Below, in pieces: positions 1-9,140 of a DNA stretch of 64,000 nt. Each line of letters begins with the position of its first letter. Position 1 is the stretch's first letter. A model generated the notes under the pieces. The model searched no databases, had not been told where the DNA came from, and saw only the letters and a program-made list of their open reading frames with translations. The stretch lies in contig NZ_CP048405.1 of the NCBI RefSeq assembly GCF_014084125.1, forward strand, positions 1,364,001-1,428,000. Reading direction: 5' to 3'. Source of the DNA: Streptacidiphilus sp. PB12-B1b. Its GTDB lineage: Bacteria > Actinomycetota > Actinomycetes > Streptomycetales > Streptomycetaceae. Position numbers and translations under genes: made by a program.

Positions 1-201
1 AACCCGAACCCCAGCTCGGCCCCGGAGGTGCCGACCTCCCCGGTCGTCCCGATCGTCCCGGTCCCGGCGACGCCGTCCGCCGCGTCGTCCGGGCCGACGT
101 CCTCCCAACCGTCCGCACCCGGCCCGTCCGGTTCGCAGGAGCCCGCGTCGGCCCGGCCGGGATCACCCCGTCCGGCCTGGCCGCTGCCGTTCAAGCCCTG
201 A
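1..201 (+). CDS. C-terminal tail of a Pro/Ser-rich protein (partial, left edge)
   Basis: An open frame enters from the left edge and stops with TGA at 199-201. The visible 66 residues are almost entirely Pro, Ala, Ser, Thr and Val with few charged residues, and end in Trp-Pro-Leu-Pro-Phe-Lys-Pro. Such tails are common as flexible linkers or cell-wall-exposed extensions of actinobacterial secreted or membrane proteins. No catalytic motif is visible, so the function of the whole protein cannot be stated. The start lies outside the window. Confidence 0.6.
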   Translation, partial: NPNPSSAPEVPTSPVVPIVPVPATPSAASSGPTSSQPSAPGPSGSQEPASARPGSPRPAWPLPFKP

Positions 202-221
202 GCGTGTAGCAGAATCTGCGG

Positions 222-599
222 ATGACCCCTGAAGCGTTGCGAGCCGCCTGCCTGGAGCTGAACGGAGCCGTCGAGACCTTCCCGTTCGGCCCGGAGACGT
301 CCGTGTTCAAGGTCGGCGGGAAGATCTTCGCGCTGACCGCGCTGCGGGGCGAACCGCTGCGGATCAGCCTGAAGTGCGATCCGGAGCTGGCCGTGCGGCT
401 GCGCGCGGCGCACCCGGAGATCACCGGCGGCTGGCACCTCAACAAGCGGCACTGGAACACCGTGCGGCTGGACGGCGGGGTGCCGCCGCTGCTGCTCGGG
501 GAGATGATCGAGGACTCCTACGACCTGGTCGTCTCCCGGCTGCCGCGGGCCCAGCGGCTGCTGCTCGACTGGCCCGGCAACCGCCGCAGCGGCCGGTAG
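222..599 (+). CDS. MmcQ/YjbR family protein
   Basis: This 125-residue protein has the full length and fold signature of the MmcQ/YjbR family: an N-terminal helix with Glu-Leu-Asn-Gly-Ala, a strand reading Val-Phe-Lys-Val-Gly-Gly-Lys-Ile-Phe-Ala, the Leu-Lys-Cys-Asp-Pro segment, and the conserved Lys-Arg-His-Trp-Asn-Thr-Val near residue 80. The family adopts a CyaY-like fold and is annotated as DNA-binding, but a biochemical role is not established. The ATG at 222 lies 20 bases after the preceding stop. The gene looks like ordinary chromosomal material bordering the cluster. Confidence 0.85.
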   Translation: MTPEALRAACLELNGAVETFPFGPETSVFKVGGKIFALTALRGEPLRISLKCDPELAVRLRAAHPEITGGWHLNKRHWNTVRLDGGVPPLLLGEMIEDSYDLVVSRLPRAQRLLLDWPGNRRSGR

Positions 600-734
600 C
601 CCGGGACGGCCGGGGCCGGGATAGGCTCAGCCGTCGCGGGACTGACCAGCAGTGAGAAACCAGTGGGCGGCTCCGCCGTCCTGCGCCATGGTGCTGCGAC
701 GACGAAGTGGCGTGGTCGAAGGGGTGTCGGCAGG

Positions 735-3704
735 GTGACGGACGAGCTTTCTTTCGCTGTGCTCGGCGAGCTGCGTGCGTACCGGGGAGATGCCGAGCTG
801 CGGGTCGGGCCGCCGCAGCTGCGGGCCGTGCTCGCGGCCCTGCTGCTGCGGTCGGGGCACGCGGTCTCGATGGCGCAGCTGGTCGACGCCCTGTGGAGTT
901 CCGAACCGCCCAGCACGGCCGTCACGATGATCCGGACCTACGCCTGGCAGCTGCGGCGGCTCCTGGAGCCGGACCCCTCGACGCTGAGCGTGCTGCTGTC
1001 GGCCGGGGACGGCTACCGGCTGGCCGTCCCGCTGTCCGCGCTGGACGTCTGGCGGGCCGAGTCGCTGATCCGGGAGTCGGCGCAGGCCCGCTCCTCGGGG
1101 CGGACGGAGGCGGCGAGCGCGCTGCTCGCCGACGCCCTCGACCTGTGGCAGGGGGAGTCGCTGGCAGGCGTGCCCGGGCCCTTCGCGCAGGGGCAGCGGG
1201 ACCGGCTGGAGGAGCTGCGGGTCGCGGTGCTGGAGGAGCGCTTCGACCTGGACCTGGCCCTCGGCCGCCACCGGCTGGTCGTCCCGGGGCTGGCGGAGCT
1301 GACGACCGAGCACCCGCTGCGCGAGCGCCCCTACGCCCTGCTGATGCGCGCGCTGTACGGAGCGGGCCGGCAGGCCGACGCGCTCGCGGTGTTCAGCGGC
1401 GTCCGGAAGCTGCTCGCGGAGGAGCAGGGCATCGATCCGGGGCCGGAGCTGAGCGCGGTGCACCGGCAGATCCTGGAATGCGATCCGGCCCTGTCCATGG
1501 CGGCGGCCGAGGACGTCGTGACCCGCGACGAGCCCAGGCCGGGACCGGAGGACGATCCGGCACTCGGCCCGGGCCCGCAACCGGCTCCCCAGCTGCCGGT
1601 ACCGGCGCAACTCCCCTCCGATCTGCCCGACTTCATCGGCCGGGCCGGCGCCGCCGCCAGCCTGTGCGCCCTGCTGGAGCGGCCCGGGCACCCGGCGCTG
1701 ACGGTGGTGGCGCTGGTCGGGATGGGCGGGATCGGCAAGACCTCGCTGGCCCTGCGCATCGCGCACGGGGTACGCCAGGCGTACCCCGACGGCCAGCTCT
1801 ACGCCGACCTGCGCGGGAACGACGACACTCCGGTGGAGCCCGGCGTCGTCCTGTCGGGCTTCCTCACCGCGCTGGGCGTCGAGGTCCGGTGGATACCCGA
1901 GGGGCTCGACGACCGCTGCAAGCTGTTCCGTTCCATGCTGGACAGCCGCCGGATACTGATCGTGCTGGACAACGCGCGGGACGCGGCGCAGGTGCTGGAC
2001 CTGGTTCCGGGATCGGTCGACTGCGGGGTGATCGTCACCAGCAGGTCGCGGCTGTTCGGGCTGCCGCTGTCGGCCCAGCTCAGCCTGGAGGCGTTCCAGC
2101 CCGACGAGGCGCTCGCCCTGCTCGGCGCGGTCATCGGGCACGAGCGGCTCGCCGCAGAACCGGCCGAGGCGCTCCAACTGGTCACGGCCTGCGGGTTCCT
2201 GCCGCTCGCCATCCGGATGGTGGCCGCCAGGCTGGCGGCCCGCCCCCGGTGGACCATAGCGACGATGACCGCCCGGCTCTCCAACGAGCAGCGCCGCCTC
2301 GAGGAGCTGAGCATCGGCGGGGCCTCCATCTATGCCACGTTCGAGCTCGGGTACCGGCAGTTGACGCCTCCGCAGGCCCGCGCCTTCCGGCTGATAGCCG
2401 TCGCGGGCGCACCGGCCGTCGGGCTTGCGGCGGCGGCGGCCGTGCTCGCCGCCGACGAGGAGACGACCGAGCACCTGCTGGAGTCCCTCGTGGACGCCGC
2501 GATGCTGGAGTCGCTCGAACCGGGCCGCTACCGCTACCACGACCTGGTGCGCGTCTTCGCCCTGCAACGGGCGGGCAGCCAGGACCGGTCCGAAGCCGCG
2601 CAGGCCCTGGACCGGCTGCTCGACTTCCTGCTGGCCAGCGCGTGCAGTGCGTTCTCGCACGCCGTCCCGGGGGATCCGGTGGCCGACTCCCTGGGCCCGG
2701 TGAGATCGCCGGGGCTGCGGTTCGACGACGTCCACGAGGCGCGGGCGTGGATCACCGGCGAGATCGAGGTGATCACGGCGGCGGTGCTGCAGGCCGTCGG
2801 CCTGCCGGCGGAGCTGGACACCGGGCAGCTGCGGGCCGCGGTCGACCTGCTGATCGCCCTCAGCTCCTTCAGCCGTGACATCAGGTTCGGTCAACTGGCG
2901 CCCACCGCCATGGAGTTGGTCCGGGCGGCCGAGCGCCGGGGGGATGTGCGGACGTCCGGGCGGGCCCGGCTGCTGTGCAGCACCATCGCCTTGCAGGCGG
3001 CCCGGCCCGCCGATGCCGAGGAGCACGCCCGCGCGGCCATCAAGGCGTCCCGGAGCACCGGGGACACCGTCATCCTCCGGCAGGCGCTCAACGACCTCGG
3101 GGTGGCCGCCCAGTTCCTGGGCCGCCACGACGAGGCCGTGGCCTGCTTCGACGAGGCGATCGTGCTCGCCCGTACGCTGGGTCACCAGTCCGGGGAGGCG
3201 GCGACCACGATCAACGCGGCGCTGGCCCGGGTGGGCAGCGGCCGGGCAGCGGAGGCGGTACCGGCCTGCGAGAACACCCTGCAACTGCTGCGCTCCATGA
3301 ACGACCTCCCGGGAATCGCCTACGCGCTGTACGTGCTCGGCCTGGCGCTGCACGAGGAGGGCCGGTACGAGCACGCCGCCGCCCGCTACACCGAGTGCCT
3401 CGGTGTGTGCCGCTCGGCCGGCTTCCGGGACCGCGAGGCCCAGGCGCAGTACCGGCTCGCCGAGACGCTACGGATCACCGGCCGCACCCAGGAGGCGGTG
3501 GAGCAGGCCGCCGAGGCGGTCGCCCGCTGCGAGGAGATCGGAGCGGTACGCAACCAGGCGTACGCCCTGGTGGTGCTCGGTCAGGCCCAGGCCGGCCTGG
3601 GCCTGACCGCCGACGCCCGCACGCAGTGGGAGCGGGCGCACGCCCTCTTCGTCCAGCTCGGACTCCCGGACGCGGCGGACGTCGGTCGGTTGCTGCAGGC
3701 GTGA
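735..3704 (+). CDS. Large SARP-family transcriptional activator (AfsR-like, BTAD + NB-ARC + TPR)
   Basis: The protein has three regions. An OmpR-type winged-helix DNA-binding domain occupies about residues 1-100. A bacterial transcriptional activation domain (BTAD) follows to about residue 255. An NB-ARC ATPase has its P-loop Gly-Met-Gly-Gly-Ile-Gly-Lys-Thr-Ser near residue 330, and tetratricopeptide repeats fill about residues 770-980. This is the layout of AfsR and other long SARPs that activate antibiotic clusters, often at direct heptamer repeats overlapping -35 regions. I chose the GTG at 735, because the conserved domain starts right after it and a purine-rich stretch (719-725) precedes it; an in-frame ATG at 663 would add 24 residues of low-quality sequence. 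Its position at the edge of the biosynthetic genes makes it the probable cluster activator. Confidence 0.9.
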   Translation: MTDELSFAVLGELRAYRGDAELRVGPPQLRAVLAALLLRSGHAVSMAQLVDALWSSEPPSTAVTMIRTYAWQLRRLLEPDPSTLSVLLSAGDGYRLAVPLSALDVWRAESLIRESAQARSSGRTEAASALLADALDLWQGESLAGVPGPFAQGQRDRLEELRVAVLEERFDLDLALGRHRLVVPGLAELTTEHPLRERPYALLMRALYGAGRQADALAVFSGVRKLLAEEQGIDPGPELSAVHRQILECDPALSMAAAEDVVTRDEPRPGPEDDPALGPGPQPAPQLPVPAQLPSDLPDFIGRAGAAASLCALLERPGHPALTVVALVGMGGIGKTSLALRIAHGVRQAYPDGQLYADLRGNDDTPVEPGVVLSGFLTALGVEVRWIPEGLDDRCKLFRSMLDSRRILIVLDNARDAAQVLDLVPGSVDCGVIVTSRSRLFGLPLSAQLSLEAFQPDEALALLGAVIGHERLAAEPAEALQLVTACGFLPLAIRMVAARLAARPRWTIATMTARLSNEQRRLEELSIGGASIYATFELGYRQLTPPQARAFRLIAVAGAPAVGLAAAAAVLAADEETTEHLLESLVDAAMLESLEPGRYRYHDLVRVFALQRAGSQDRSEAAQALDRLLDFLLASACSAFSHAVPGDPVADSLGPVRSPGLRFDDVHEARAWITGEIEVITAAVLQAVGLPAELDTGQLRAAVDLLIALSSFSRDIRFGQLAPTAMELVRAAERRGDVRTSGRARLLCSTIALQAARPADAEEHARAAIKASRSTGDTVILRQALNDLGVAAQFLGRHDEAVACFDEAIVLARTLGHQSGEAATTINAALARVGSGRAAEAVPACENTLQLLRSMNDLPGIAYALYVLGLALHEEGRYEHAAARYTECLGVCRSAGFRDREAQAQYRLAETLRITGRTQEAVEQAAEAVARCEEIGAVRNQAYALVVLGQAQAGLGLTADARTQWERAHALFVQLGLPDAADVGRLLQA

Positions 3705-3728
3705 CGCCGGCTGCGGCACGGCCTCCGG

Positions 3729-3920
3729 TCAGTTGACCGGGGGCTCCCCGGTGCTGTTCCACGCGCTCGCAGCCCACGCGTGGTGCTGCGTCGCGCCAGG
3801 GGAAGGCCGGTCCGCCGTCCCGCCGACGACAGCGAGGACGGCGGCCACGCCCAGCGCCGCCGCCAGCGCCGCGGCCCAACCGCGCCGACCTGCCGTCTTG
3901 AGGCTCCTTCTCACGATCAC
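3729..3920 (-). CDS. Small single-pass or secreted hypothetical protein
   Basis: This 63-codon gene converges on the SARP gene with a 24-base gap. The product has a basic N-terminus, one Ala/Val/Leu-rich hydrophobic segment (about residues 14-34), and a polar tail rich in His, Trp, Ser and Asn. A signal peptide or membrane anchor fits this layout. A GAGGG ribosome site lies 9 bases upstream of the GTG at 3920, and a second GTG two codons later is possible. It is 63 residues long like AfsS, which lies beside afsR in Streptomyces coelicolor. However, it lacks the AfsS repeats and has a hydrophobic core, so I do not equate the two. Function unknown. Confidence 0.55.
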   Translation of the reverse strand: MIVRRSLKTAGRRGWAAALAAALGVAAVLAVVGGTADRPSPGATQHHAWAASAWNSTGEPPVN

Positions 3921-4170
3921 CCTGTGCGCCCCTCGTAGTGCTTCGCTGTTCCCGATGTGTTCCGCCCATCGTCGCAGACCGCGATCAACGCCCCATCTAT
4001 ATCCGATACGTGCCCGGCTGCCCGGGGTGGCCGGGGTGCGGGCGCTGATGCGGACTATCGGGTGCAGACGTCCTGAAGATCCGGAATTTATCGCTCCCGT
4101 CTAGTGTGGTCGGAAAGAGCGGACGGGATTCCGGCAACGCGATTCGACGATTCGATTCCAGGGGGCTGAG

Positions 4171-4209
4171 ATGCGTATTCTTTTTGTCTCGATCAACGGC
4201 TGGTGGTAG
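4171..4209 (+). CDS. 12-residue mini-ORF ending in Trp-Trp (leader peptide or peptide precursor candidate)
   Basis: The ORF encodes Met-Arg-Ile-Leu-Phe-Val-Ser-Ile-Asn-Gly-Trp-Trp. A strong G5 ribosome site (about 4161-4165) sits about five bases before the ATG. Codons such as CGT, ATT, CTT and TTT are rare in this genome, as is typical of leader peptides. The stop codon touches a 7-bp inverted repeat (GCCGTAC/GTACGGC, about 4208-4241), and a 12-bp hairpin follows at 4271-4305. The tandem Trp codons plus hairpins resemble a trp-type attenuator, but no plus-strand gene follows before 13015. The peptide itself may therefore be the product, as with the 7-codon mccA of microcin C. Whether it is translated cannot be shown from sequence alone. 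Confidence 0.45.
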   Translation: MRILFVSINGWW

Positions 4210-4270
4210 CCGTACTCCTCCGGAAAGGGCATTCCCGTACGGCGGGGTGCTGAATTCCGGTGGCTTTCGC

Positions 4271-4305
4271 CAGGCGGGGGCGTCCGAAAAGGGCGCCCCC
4301 GCCTG
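4271..4305. terminator. Strong bidirectional hairpin terminator
   Basis: A perfect 12-bp stem (4271-4282 with 4294-4305) encloses an 11-base loop and is followed on the plus strand by CTTTCTCATT. It lies immediately beyond the stop of the ATP-grasp gene on the minus strand and about 60 bases after the mini-ORF on the plus strand, so it can end both transcripts. Confidence 0.8.
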
Positions 4306-4310
4306 CTTTC

Positions 4311-5600
4311 TCATTCCACCGGCCCGACCTCGACCCGGAACTCGCGGCCGACCCGCTCCACCAGCGCGTCGAACTCGTCGGCCGTGTCGGCGCCCAGGAC
4401 CACGAAGACGCACCACTCGGACGCGTGCGAGAGGTCCACCACGTCGCCGACGCCGCGCAGCGGCTGGGCCCGCAGCACGCCGTCCATGGCCAGCATCGTC
4501 TCGACGCTCGGGATCGCGGTGATCCGCCCGGGGGCCGCCGGGCGCAGGTGCAGCGCGCCGAGGTGCCGCCGGCTGGGCCGCGGCGCGGGGAGCTTGCCGG
4601 TGACCAGGGCCTGGCCCAGCGCGTGGTGGACCTCCAGTCCGGTGGCCTCGCCCAGCAGCGGCGGGATCCAGCCGCCGCCGAGCCGGGTGGCGATCTCGGA
4701 GAAGACCAGCTCGCCGTCGGGGCGCTGGAACACCTCCAGGTGGGTGACGGCGCGTTCGATGCCCAGCGCCCGGTTCACCTGCCGGTGCAGGTCCAGCACG
4801 CGCCGGTACAGCTCGGGGTCGTCCTCGGCGTTGATCACGGTGCTGCCGTCCAGCGGCAGACCGGCCTCGGGGATGTGGGCGATGCCCTCCAGCACCGTGA
4901 GCCGGGTCATGAAGTAGGCGCTGACCACCAGGAAGAGCGGTTCGTCGCCGTCCCACACGGCGTCGATGTGCAGCTCCCGGCCGGTGACGAACTCCTCCGC
5001 GATGAGCTGGCGGGACTTCACGATCGGGATCGGCCCGATCGCGGCCAGCTTCGACGCCAGCTCGTCGGGGGAGTGCACGGTGAACGTGCCGATGGCGCCG
5101 CCGCCGGAGACCGGCTTGACCACGAGCGGGAAGGCCAGCCGCTCGCAGACCGCCGCCACGTCCTGCTGGTCGTTCGGGTCGGGCAGGCTCGCCCAGGCGG
5201 CGGTGCGGACGCCGGCCGCCGCCACCCGCTGCTTCATCAGCCGCTTGTCCCGGTAGGCCACGTGCCGGAGCGGATCCCCCTGGCCGCCCAGCAGGATGGC
5301 CAGGTAGCCGGCGCCGAACTGGCTGAACTCGGTGAAACTGATGATCCGGTCGCCGCTGACCCCGCGGAGCGAGAGGTCGGCCGCCACCGCGGAGATCTCC
5401 TCCAGGGAGTCGAACTCGCTCACCCGGTAGACCCGGGCGGCTCGGCCCAGCAGCTCCCAGTCGGGGTGCATGTGGTCGACGTCGAAGTCGTCCAGCACCA
5501 CGTACACGTCCAGCCCGCTGTCGAGCAGCGAGCCGATCAGCTCCGGGTTCCACTTGCAGACGACGACCTGCTCAGGCCGCTGTGCGCTGATGTCGGTCAT
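4311..5600 (-). CDS. ATP-grasp carboxylate-amine ligase
   Basis: This 429-residue protein shows an N-terminal pre-ATP-grasp Rossmann-like region. The ATP-grasp core follows, with the lysine/glycine loop Lys-Pro-Val-Ser-Gly-Gly-Gly near residue 165 and the metal-binding Glu-Ile-Ala-Thr-Arg-Leu-Gly-Gly-Gly near residue 300. Members of this family activate a carboxylate as acyl phosphate and join it to an amine, often making dipeptides or capping peptides. A GAGGAT ribosome site precedes the ATG at 5600. It is the last gene of the minus-strand operon, 49 bases behind the exporter. In this cluster it is the clearest peptide-bond-forming enzyme; its substrates cannot be read from the sequence. Confidence 0.85.
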   Translation of the reverse strand: MTDISAQRPEQVVVCKWNPELIGSLLDSGLDVYVVLDDFDVDHMHPDWELLGRAARVYRVSEFDSLEEISAVAADLSLRGVSGDRIISFTEFSQFGAGYLAILLGGQGDPLRHVAYRDKRLMKQRVAAAGVRTAAWASLPDPNDQQDVAAVCERLAFPLVVKPVSGGGAIGTFTVHSPDELASKLAAIGPIPIVKSRQLIAEEFVTGRELHIDAVWDGDEPLFLVVSAYFMTRLTVLEGIAHIPEAGLPLDGSTVINAEDDPELYRRVLDLHRQVNRALGIERAVTHLEVFQRPDGELVFSEIATRLGGGWIPPLLGEATGLEVHHALGQALVTGKLPAPRPSRRHLGALHLRPAAPGRITAIPSVETMLAMDGVLRAQPLRGVGDVVDLSHASEWCVFVVLGADTADEFDALVERVGREFRVEVGPVE

Positions 5601-5649
5601 GGTGATCCTCAGCAGTTCGTAAGGGGTGTGACGTTGACGGGAGTGCGGA

Positions 5650-6930
5650 TCAGGACACGGTGGCCGCGTCCATCGGGGCGAGCGCGCCGGTGGACGGCGG
5701 CCGCCCGCGCAGGGCGAGGCGCAGCCAGTACGCGCCGATCAGCAGCACGGCGGCCGCGCCGACGACCACCACGGCACGGACGCCGATGAGTTCGGACAGC
5801 AGGCCGCCGGTGAGGGCGGCGACCACCGCGGCGCCGTAGCTGAAGGCGTAGAGGGTGGTGAGCATCCGCCCCTGGAGGTGGTTGGGGGTGACCCGCTGCT
5901 GGTAGGAGGCGGCCGCGATGTCCCAGACGAAGACGGCCGCGCCGCAGCTGAAGAAGGTCGCGGTGGCGAGCCAGGGCCCGGTGGTCAGGCCGAGGGCCAG
6001 TCGGCTCAGGCCGGTCGCCAGCAGGGCCAGCGCCATCGTCCACTCCACCCCGAGGCGGCGGACCAGCACCGGGGCCAGCAGGCCGCCGAGCACGCTGCCC
6101 AGCGCGGCGGCGCTGAACAGCAGGGTGTACTGGGTGTCGGTCAGGCCGAGGTCCCGCTTGGCGTACACCACCATCAGCGCGGTGGCGATCAGCATCCAGA
6201 AGTTGAGCACCATCTCGCTCACCAGGATGGTGCGCAGCAGCGGGTACCGGCCGATGATCCCGACCGCCTCCCGCAGCTGGGCGAGCACGGAGGGGCGCGG
6301 CCCGTCCGGTGCGGGCGGGGCCTGCGGCTCGGCTGCCGCGCCGGGCCGCCGCAGGACCGGGATCAGCAGCGAGACCAGGGCGGCCACGGCGAACAGGCCG
6401 CCCTCGGCGAAGAACGGGGCGCAGACGGCGACGCCGAACAGCACACCGGCCAGCGGCGAGCCGAGCACCTGCTGGGTCAGCATCCGGGCCGAGAAGAACC
6501 GGGAGTTCGCCTTCTCCAGCAGCTCCGGCGGCACCGGCAGGGAGATCAGGGCGAAGGTCGCGGACTCGGCGAACAGCTCGGCCACCGAGAGCGCCGCGGT
6601 CATCGCGTAGACCTGCCAGAGCGCGGTCCGGTCCGACACGATCACCGTGGCGAAGCAGAGCACCAGCCCGGCCCGGACCACGTGGGCGGCGGTCAGGATC
6701 CGGCGCCGGTCGAGCCGGTCGACCATCACCCCGATCAGCGGTCCGACCAGCAGTCCGGGCAGCGCGGCGACGACCATGACCAGCGAGATGTCCACCGCGC
6801 TGTGCGTCAGCGACAGCGCCAGCAGCGGCATCGCCACCAGCCGCAGGCCGTCACCGAGGCTGGAGACGCTCACGGACGCGAACAGCATCCAGTAGCCGTG
6901 GCCGAGCCGGTGCTTGCCTTGGGTTCCCAT
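5650..6930 (-). CDS. MFS efflux transporter
   Basis: This 426-residue, twelve-helix major facilitator has the signature of the MFS_3 (EntS-like) exporter group, including the Asp-Arg-Leu-Asp-Arg-Arg loop between helices 2 and 3. I use the ATG at 6930 (Met-Gly-Thr-Gln-Gly-Lys-His), four bases after the AlaRS-like stop. The longer frame starting at 6972 would run deep into the upstream gene. It probably exports the cluster product, a role parallel to MccC in microcin C clusters. It also contributes to self-protection if the product acts inside the cell. Confidence 0.87.
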   Translation of the reverse strand: MGTQGKHRLGHGYWMLFASVSVSSLGDGLRLVAMPLLALSLTHSAVDISLVMVVAALPGLLVGPLIGVMVDRLDRRRILTAAHVVRAGLVLCFATVIVSDRTALWQVYAMTAALSVAELFAESATFALISLPVPPELLEKANSRFFSARMLTQQVLGSPLAGVLFGVAVCAPFFAEGGLFAVAALVSLLIPVLRRPGAAAEPQAPPAPDGPRPSVLAQLREAVGIIGRYPLLRTILVSEMVLNFWMLIATALMVVYAKRDLGLTDTQYTLLFSAAALGSVLGGLLAPVLVRRLGVEWTMALALLATGLSRLALGLTTGPWLATATFFSCGAAVFVWDIAAASYQQRVTPNHLQGRMLTTLYAFSYGAAVVAALTGGLLSELIGVRAVVVVGAAAVLLIGAYWLRLALRGRPPSTGALAPMDAATVS

Positions 6931-6934
6931 CAAC

Positions 6935-8224
6935 TCACAGGCTTCCGCGCAGGGTGGCCGAGAAGCGCGCACAGAGCTGCTCGGAGATGTCGCGCAGGAC
7001 CTCGCGCAGGGCGGCGGGCTGGAGCGCCTCCGACGAGGTGAGGTCGAGCGTGACGGTCACCGACTGCTGCCCGGCCGGGAGCGACGCGCCTCGCCAGGTG
7101 TCCAGCACCCGGGCCTCCAGGCCCAGGAGTCCGGGCAGGCTGATCTCCTCCGCTGCCCCGCACAGGAGTTCGGGATCGAGCCCGGCGTCGCAGAGGAAGG
7201 AGAGGTCGACCGGGCGGGTCGTGGCGCTGTCGCGTCGGAGCTGGTGCAGGTCGGTCCGGAACAGCGCCGCCACGTCGGTGTCCGGGGCGTCGACCGCGCC
7301 GATCCCGGACAGCCGGGTGATCAGCTCCTGGTCGGTCACACCGAGTTGGGCGGCCAGCCGCTCGATGTACACCAGTGCCTTGCGCATGATGTAGCCCTGG
7401 GCGCGCTTGGCGGGGACGATACCGGCCCGGTACAGCTGCACCAGCAGCCCCAACAGGTCAGCCAGCTTGGCCTGTTGCGGGGTCTCCGGCAGGGAGAGGC
7501 AGCCCTCGGGAGTGGAGTCGATCACCCAGCGCGCGGCGGTCAGCCCGGCGGCCAGGGTCTCCACCCCGATGCCGAAGCCGTAGGCCACGGTCGAGCCCTG
7601 CCACTCGAAGGCGATCAGGTTGCCCAGATCGCGCCAGCTGCCGTCCGGTTGGACCAGGCAGAAGGTGGCGCCCCGGCCGGTCATCCCCTCGTCCCCGAAG
7701 CTCCAGGCGTAGAAGTCCTCCGCTTCGCCGTCGTGGGCGACCGGGCCGGCCCAGGCCCGCTGCCAGGCGTCGTCCAGGTCGCGGTGGCCGGAGGCCACCT
7801 TGAACGCCACCTCGTCGGCGGCTAGGCCGAGTTCACGGCCGAAGTACCCGGCCACCGCCGACGCGAAGTCGTCCAGCCGGTCGGCCGGCGCCATCGCGCC
7901 CAGCATCTCGAAGTGCAGCACGAACTCGGTGTGGAAGTCCGCCAGGAAGGTGGCGCGCAGGTTCTGGCTGCGCACACACGGCTGACGGACCGTCACCCAG
8001 TCGCCGTCCAGCGGCTGATCGCCCCGGATGAACGGCTTGAACGGCACCACGGCGGAGTTGGTGAACAGGATGGTGCGGTCCGTGGTGGGTACCGCGGGCT
8101 CCGGGGCCAGCCGGCGGGCCCCGGCGGCCTGGAACCAGTCGGTGAAGCCGACCGACCACTCCTCCAGCCGGGCACGCGCCGCCCGGGCCCCGGCGAGTCG
8201 GGACAGTACGACGTCCTGGGGCAC
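6935..8224 (-). CDS. Alanyl-tRNA-synthetase-like protein, catalytic part only
   Basis: The first 240 residues match the class II core of AlaRS: a Phe-Thr-Asn-Ser motif near 54, Pro-Phe-Lys-Pro at 61-64, the motif-2 Cys-Val-Arg-Ser near 84, and Phe-Glu-Met-Leu-Gly near 105. A helical middle domain with Gly-Tyr-Ile-Met-Arg-Lys follows. At 429 residues it is about half an AlaRS and lacks both the editing and the C-Ala domains. Motif 3 reads Gly-Ile-Gly-Val-Glu-Thr, so the usual Arg is Thr223. It may therefore activate or transfer an amino acid in biosynthesis rather than charge tRNA normally. The GTG start lies one base after the preceding stop, which implies translational coupling. Confidence 0.75.
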   Translation of the reverse strand: MPQDVVLSRLAGARAARARLEEWSVGFTDWFQAAGARRLAPEPAVPTTDRTILFTNSAVVPFKPFIRGDQPLDGDWVTVRQPCVRSQNLRATFLADFHTEFVLHFEMLGAMAPADRLDDFASAVAGYFGRELGLAADEVAFKVASGHRDLDDAWQRAWAGPVAHDGEAEDFYAWSFGDEGMTGRGATFCLVQPDGSWRDLGNLIAFEWQGSTVAYGFGIGVETLAAGLTAARWVIDSTPEGCLSLPETPQQAKLADLLGLLVQLYRAGIVPAKRAQGYIMRKALVYIERLAAQLGVTDQELITRLSGIGAVDAPDTDVAALFRTDLHQLRRDSATTRPVDLSFLCDAGLDPELLCGAAEEISLPGLLGLEARVLDTWRGASLPAGQQSVTVTLDLTSSEALQPAALREVLRDISEQLCARFSATLRGSL

Positions 8225-8225
8225 T

Positions 8226-9140
8226 TCAGACTCCGTTCGGCTTGGCGGGAAGGGTGCACATCTGGTCCGCGAAGCCCTTCAGCAGGGCGACGCCCAGCCG
8301 GTGCGCCCTCGACGCGCTCCGGTCGTCGCCGACCAGCGGGACCACGAACAGCGCCGGGTGCAGCCACCACATGTGCCAGAACGAGATCCCCAGATAGCGC
8401 CTGGTCAGCAGGTGGAAGCCGACGGCGCCGGCGCCGATGAGCCGCCGGTCCTGCCAGCGGGCCACCAGCAGCGGGAGGAAGGCCGCCTCACCGAGGACGG
8501 TGAGCACCGCGATCAGCCGCATGAGCTCGTCGTTGCGGCTCAACTCGGCCCCCGCCGGGGTGCCGAGCACGGCCAGCGAGCCCTTCACGGTGCGTCCGGT
8601 GGTCATCCACTCCCGGCCGCCGTGCACCAGCTTGGAGAGCCCGGCCTGGCTGTAGACGGTGGCCGCGCCGAGCTGCATGGAGGCCAGGGCGACCGACTGC
8701 AGTTGGGCGGTCCGCTCCGGCAGCGGGTCGTCCAGCGGGGGCCGCAGGTCCGCTGCGGCGGCCACGCCGACGAACAGGCTGAGGTGGCTGTTGTAGTTCC
8801 AGAACCTCGGGTGGAAGTGGGCGACGTAGGCGTTGGTGGAGATGAACGCGGTGGCCGCGACCGTCCGGACGGCGGGGTGCCTGACCCCGGCCGTCCAGAG
8901 CGCCATACCGACCAGGCCGGCCCCCCTGAGCAGGTCGTACTGCTGTCGGGTGAGGGTGAACCGCGGCTTGCCGCAGACCTGTTCGGACATCACGGTGTCG
9001 GCGTGCTCCTCGAAGAAGGAGCCGTCCGGCAGGTGCCAGAGGGTGCGGAGCGCGGCTGCGCCCAGCACCGTCCTGGTCAGCCGCATCCGGGCGGGCGCGT
9101 CGGCTTGTCGGAACAGGATGTCGGTGACCCTGCGCAGCAT
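8226..9140 (-). CDS. HTTM-like multi-pass membrane protein
   Basis: This 304-residue protein has several hydrophobic helices. Segments such as His-Phe-His-Pro-Arg-Phe-Trp-Asn-Tyr-Asn-Ser-His, Gly-Leu-Ser-Lys-Leu and Trp-His-Met-Trp-Trp-Leu-His-Pro resemble the HTTM family, which is related to vitamin-K-dependent gamma-carboxylase membrane domains. The ATG at 9140 overlaps the stop of the upstream gene by one base (TGATG). The longer frame up to 9542 is a shadow of that gene. HTTM proteins often sit with DCC-type thiol oxidoreductases, and one is found in this cluster at 17225. Its role in the pathway (membrane redox or maturation) is inference. Confidence 0.65.
   Translation of the reverse strand: MLRRVTDILFRQADAPARMRLTRTVLGAAALRTLWHLPDGSFFEEHADTVMSEQVCGKPRFTLTRQQYDLLRGAGLVGMALWTAGVRHPAVRTVAATAFISTNAYVAHFHPRFWNYNSHLSLFVGVAAAADLRPPLDDPLPERTAQLQSVALASMQLGAATVYSQAGLSKLVHGGREWMTTGRTVKGSLAVLGTPAGAELSRNDELMRLIAVLTVLGEAAFLPLLVARWQDRRLIGAGAVGFHLLTRRYLGISFWHMWWLHPALFVVPLVGDDRSASRAHRLGVALLKGFADQMCTLPAKPNGV

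Noticed and set aside
627-3374. Very long minus-strand open frames opposite the SARP gene and opposite the megasynthase (for example 18876-24542)
   Set aside because: They are Gly/Arg/Gln-rich shadow frames caused by high third-position GC of the true genes and contain no recognisable domains.
3729-3920. Calling the 63-residue gene beside the SARP regulator afsS
   Set aside because: Length and position fit, but the protein has a hydrophobic membrane-like core and none of the AfsS repeats, and it lies on the opposite strand.
4171-4310. Reading the mini-ORF as the broken start of a glycosyltransferase (Met-Arg-Ile-Leu-Phe-Val-Ser)
   Set aside because: The bases after the TAG, read in any frame, do not continue with the His-x-x-Pro and helix pattern of glycosyltransferases, and there is no remnant of that size before the terminator.
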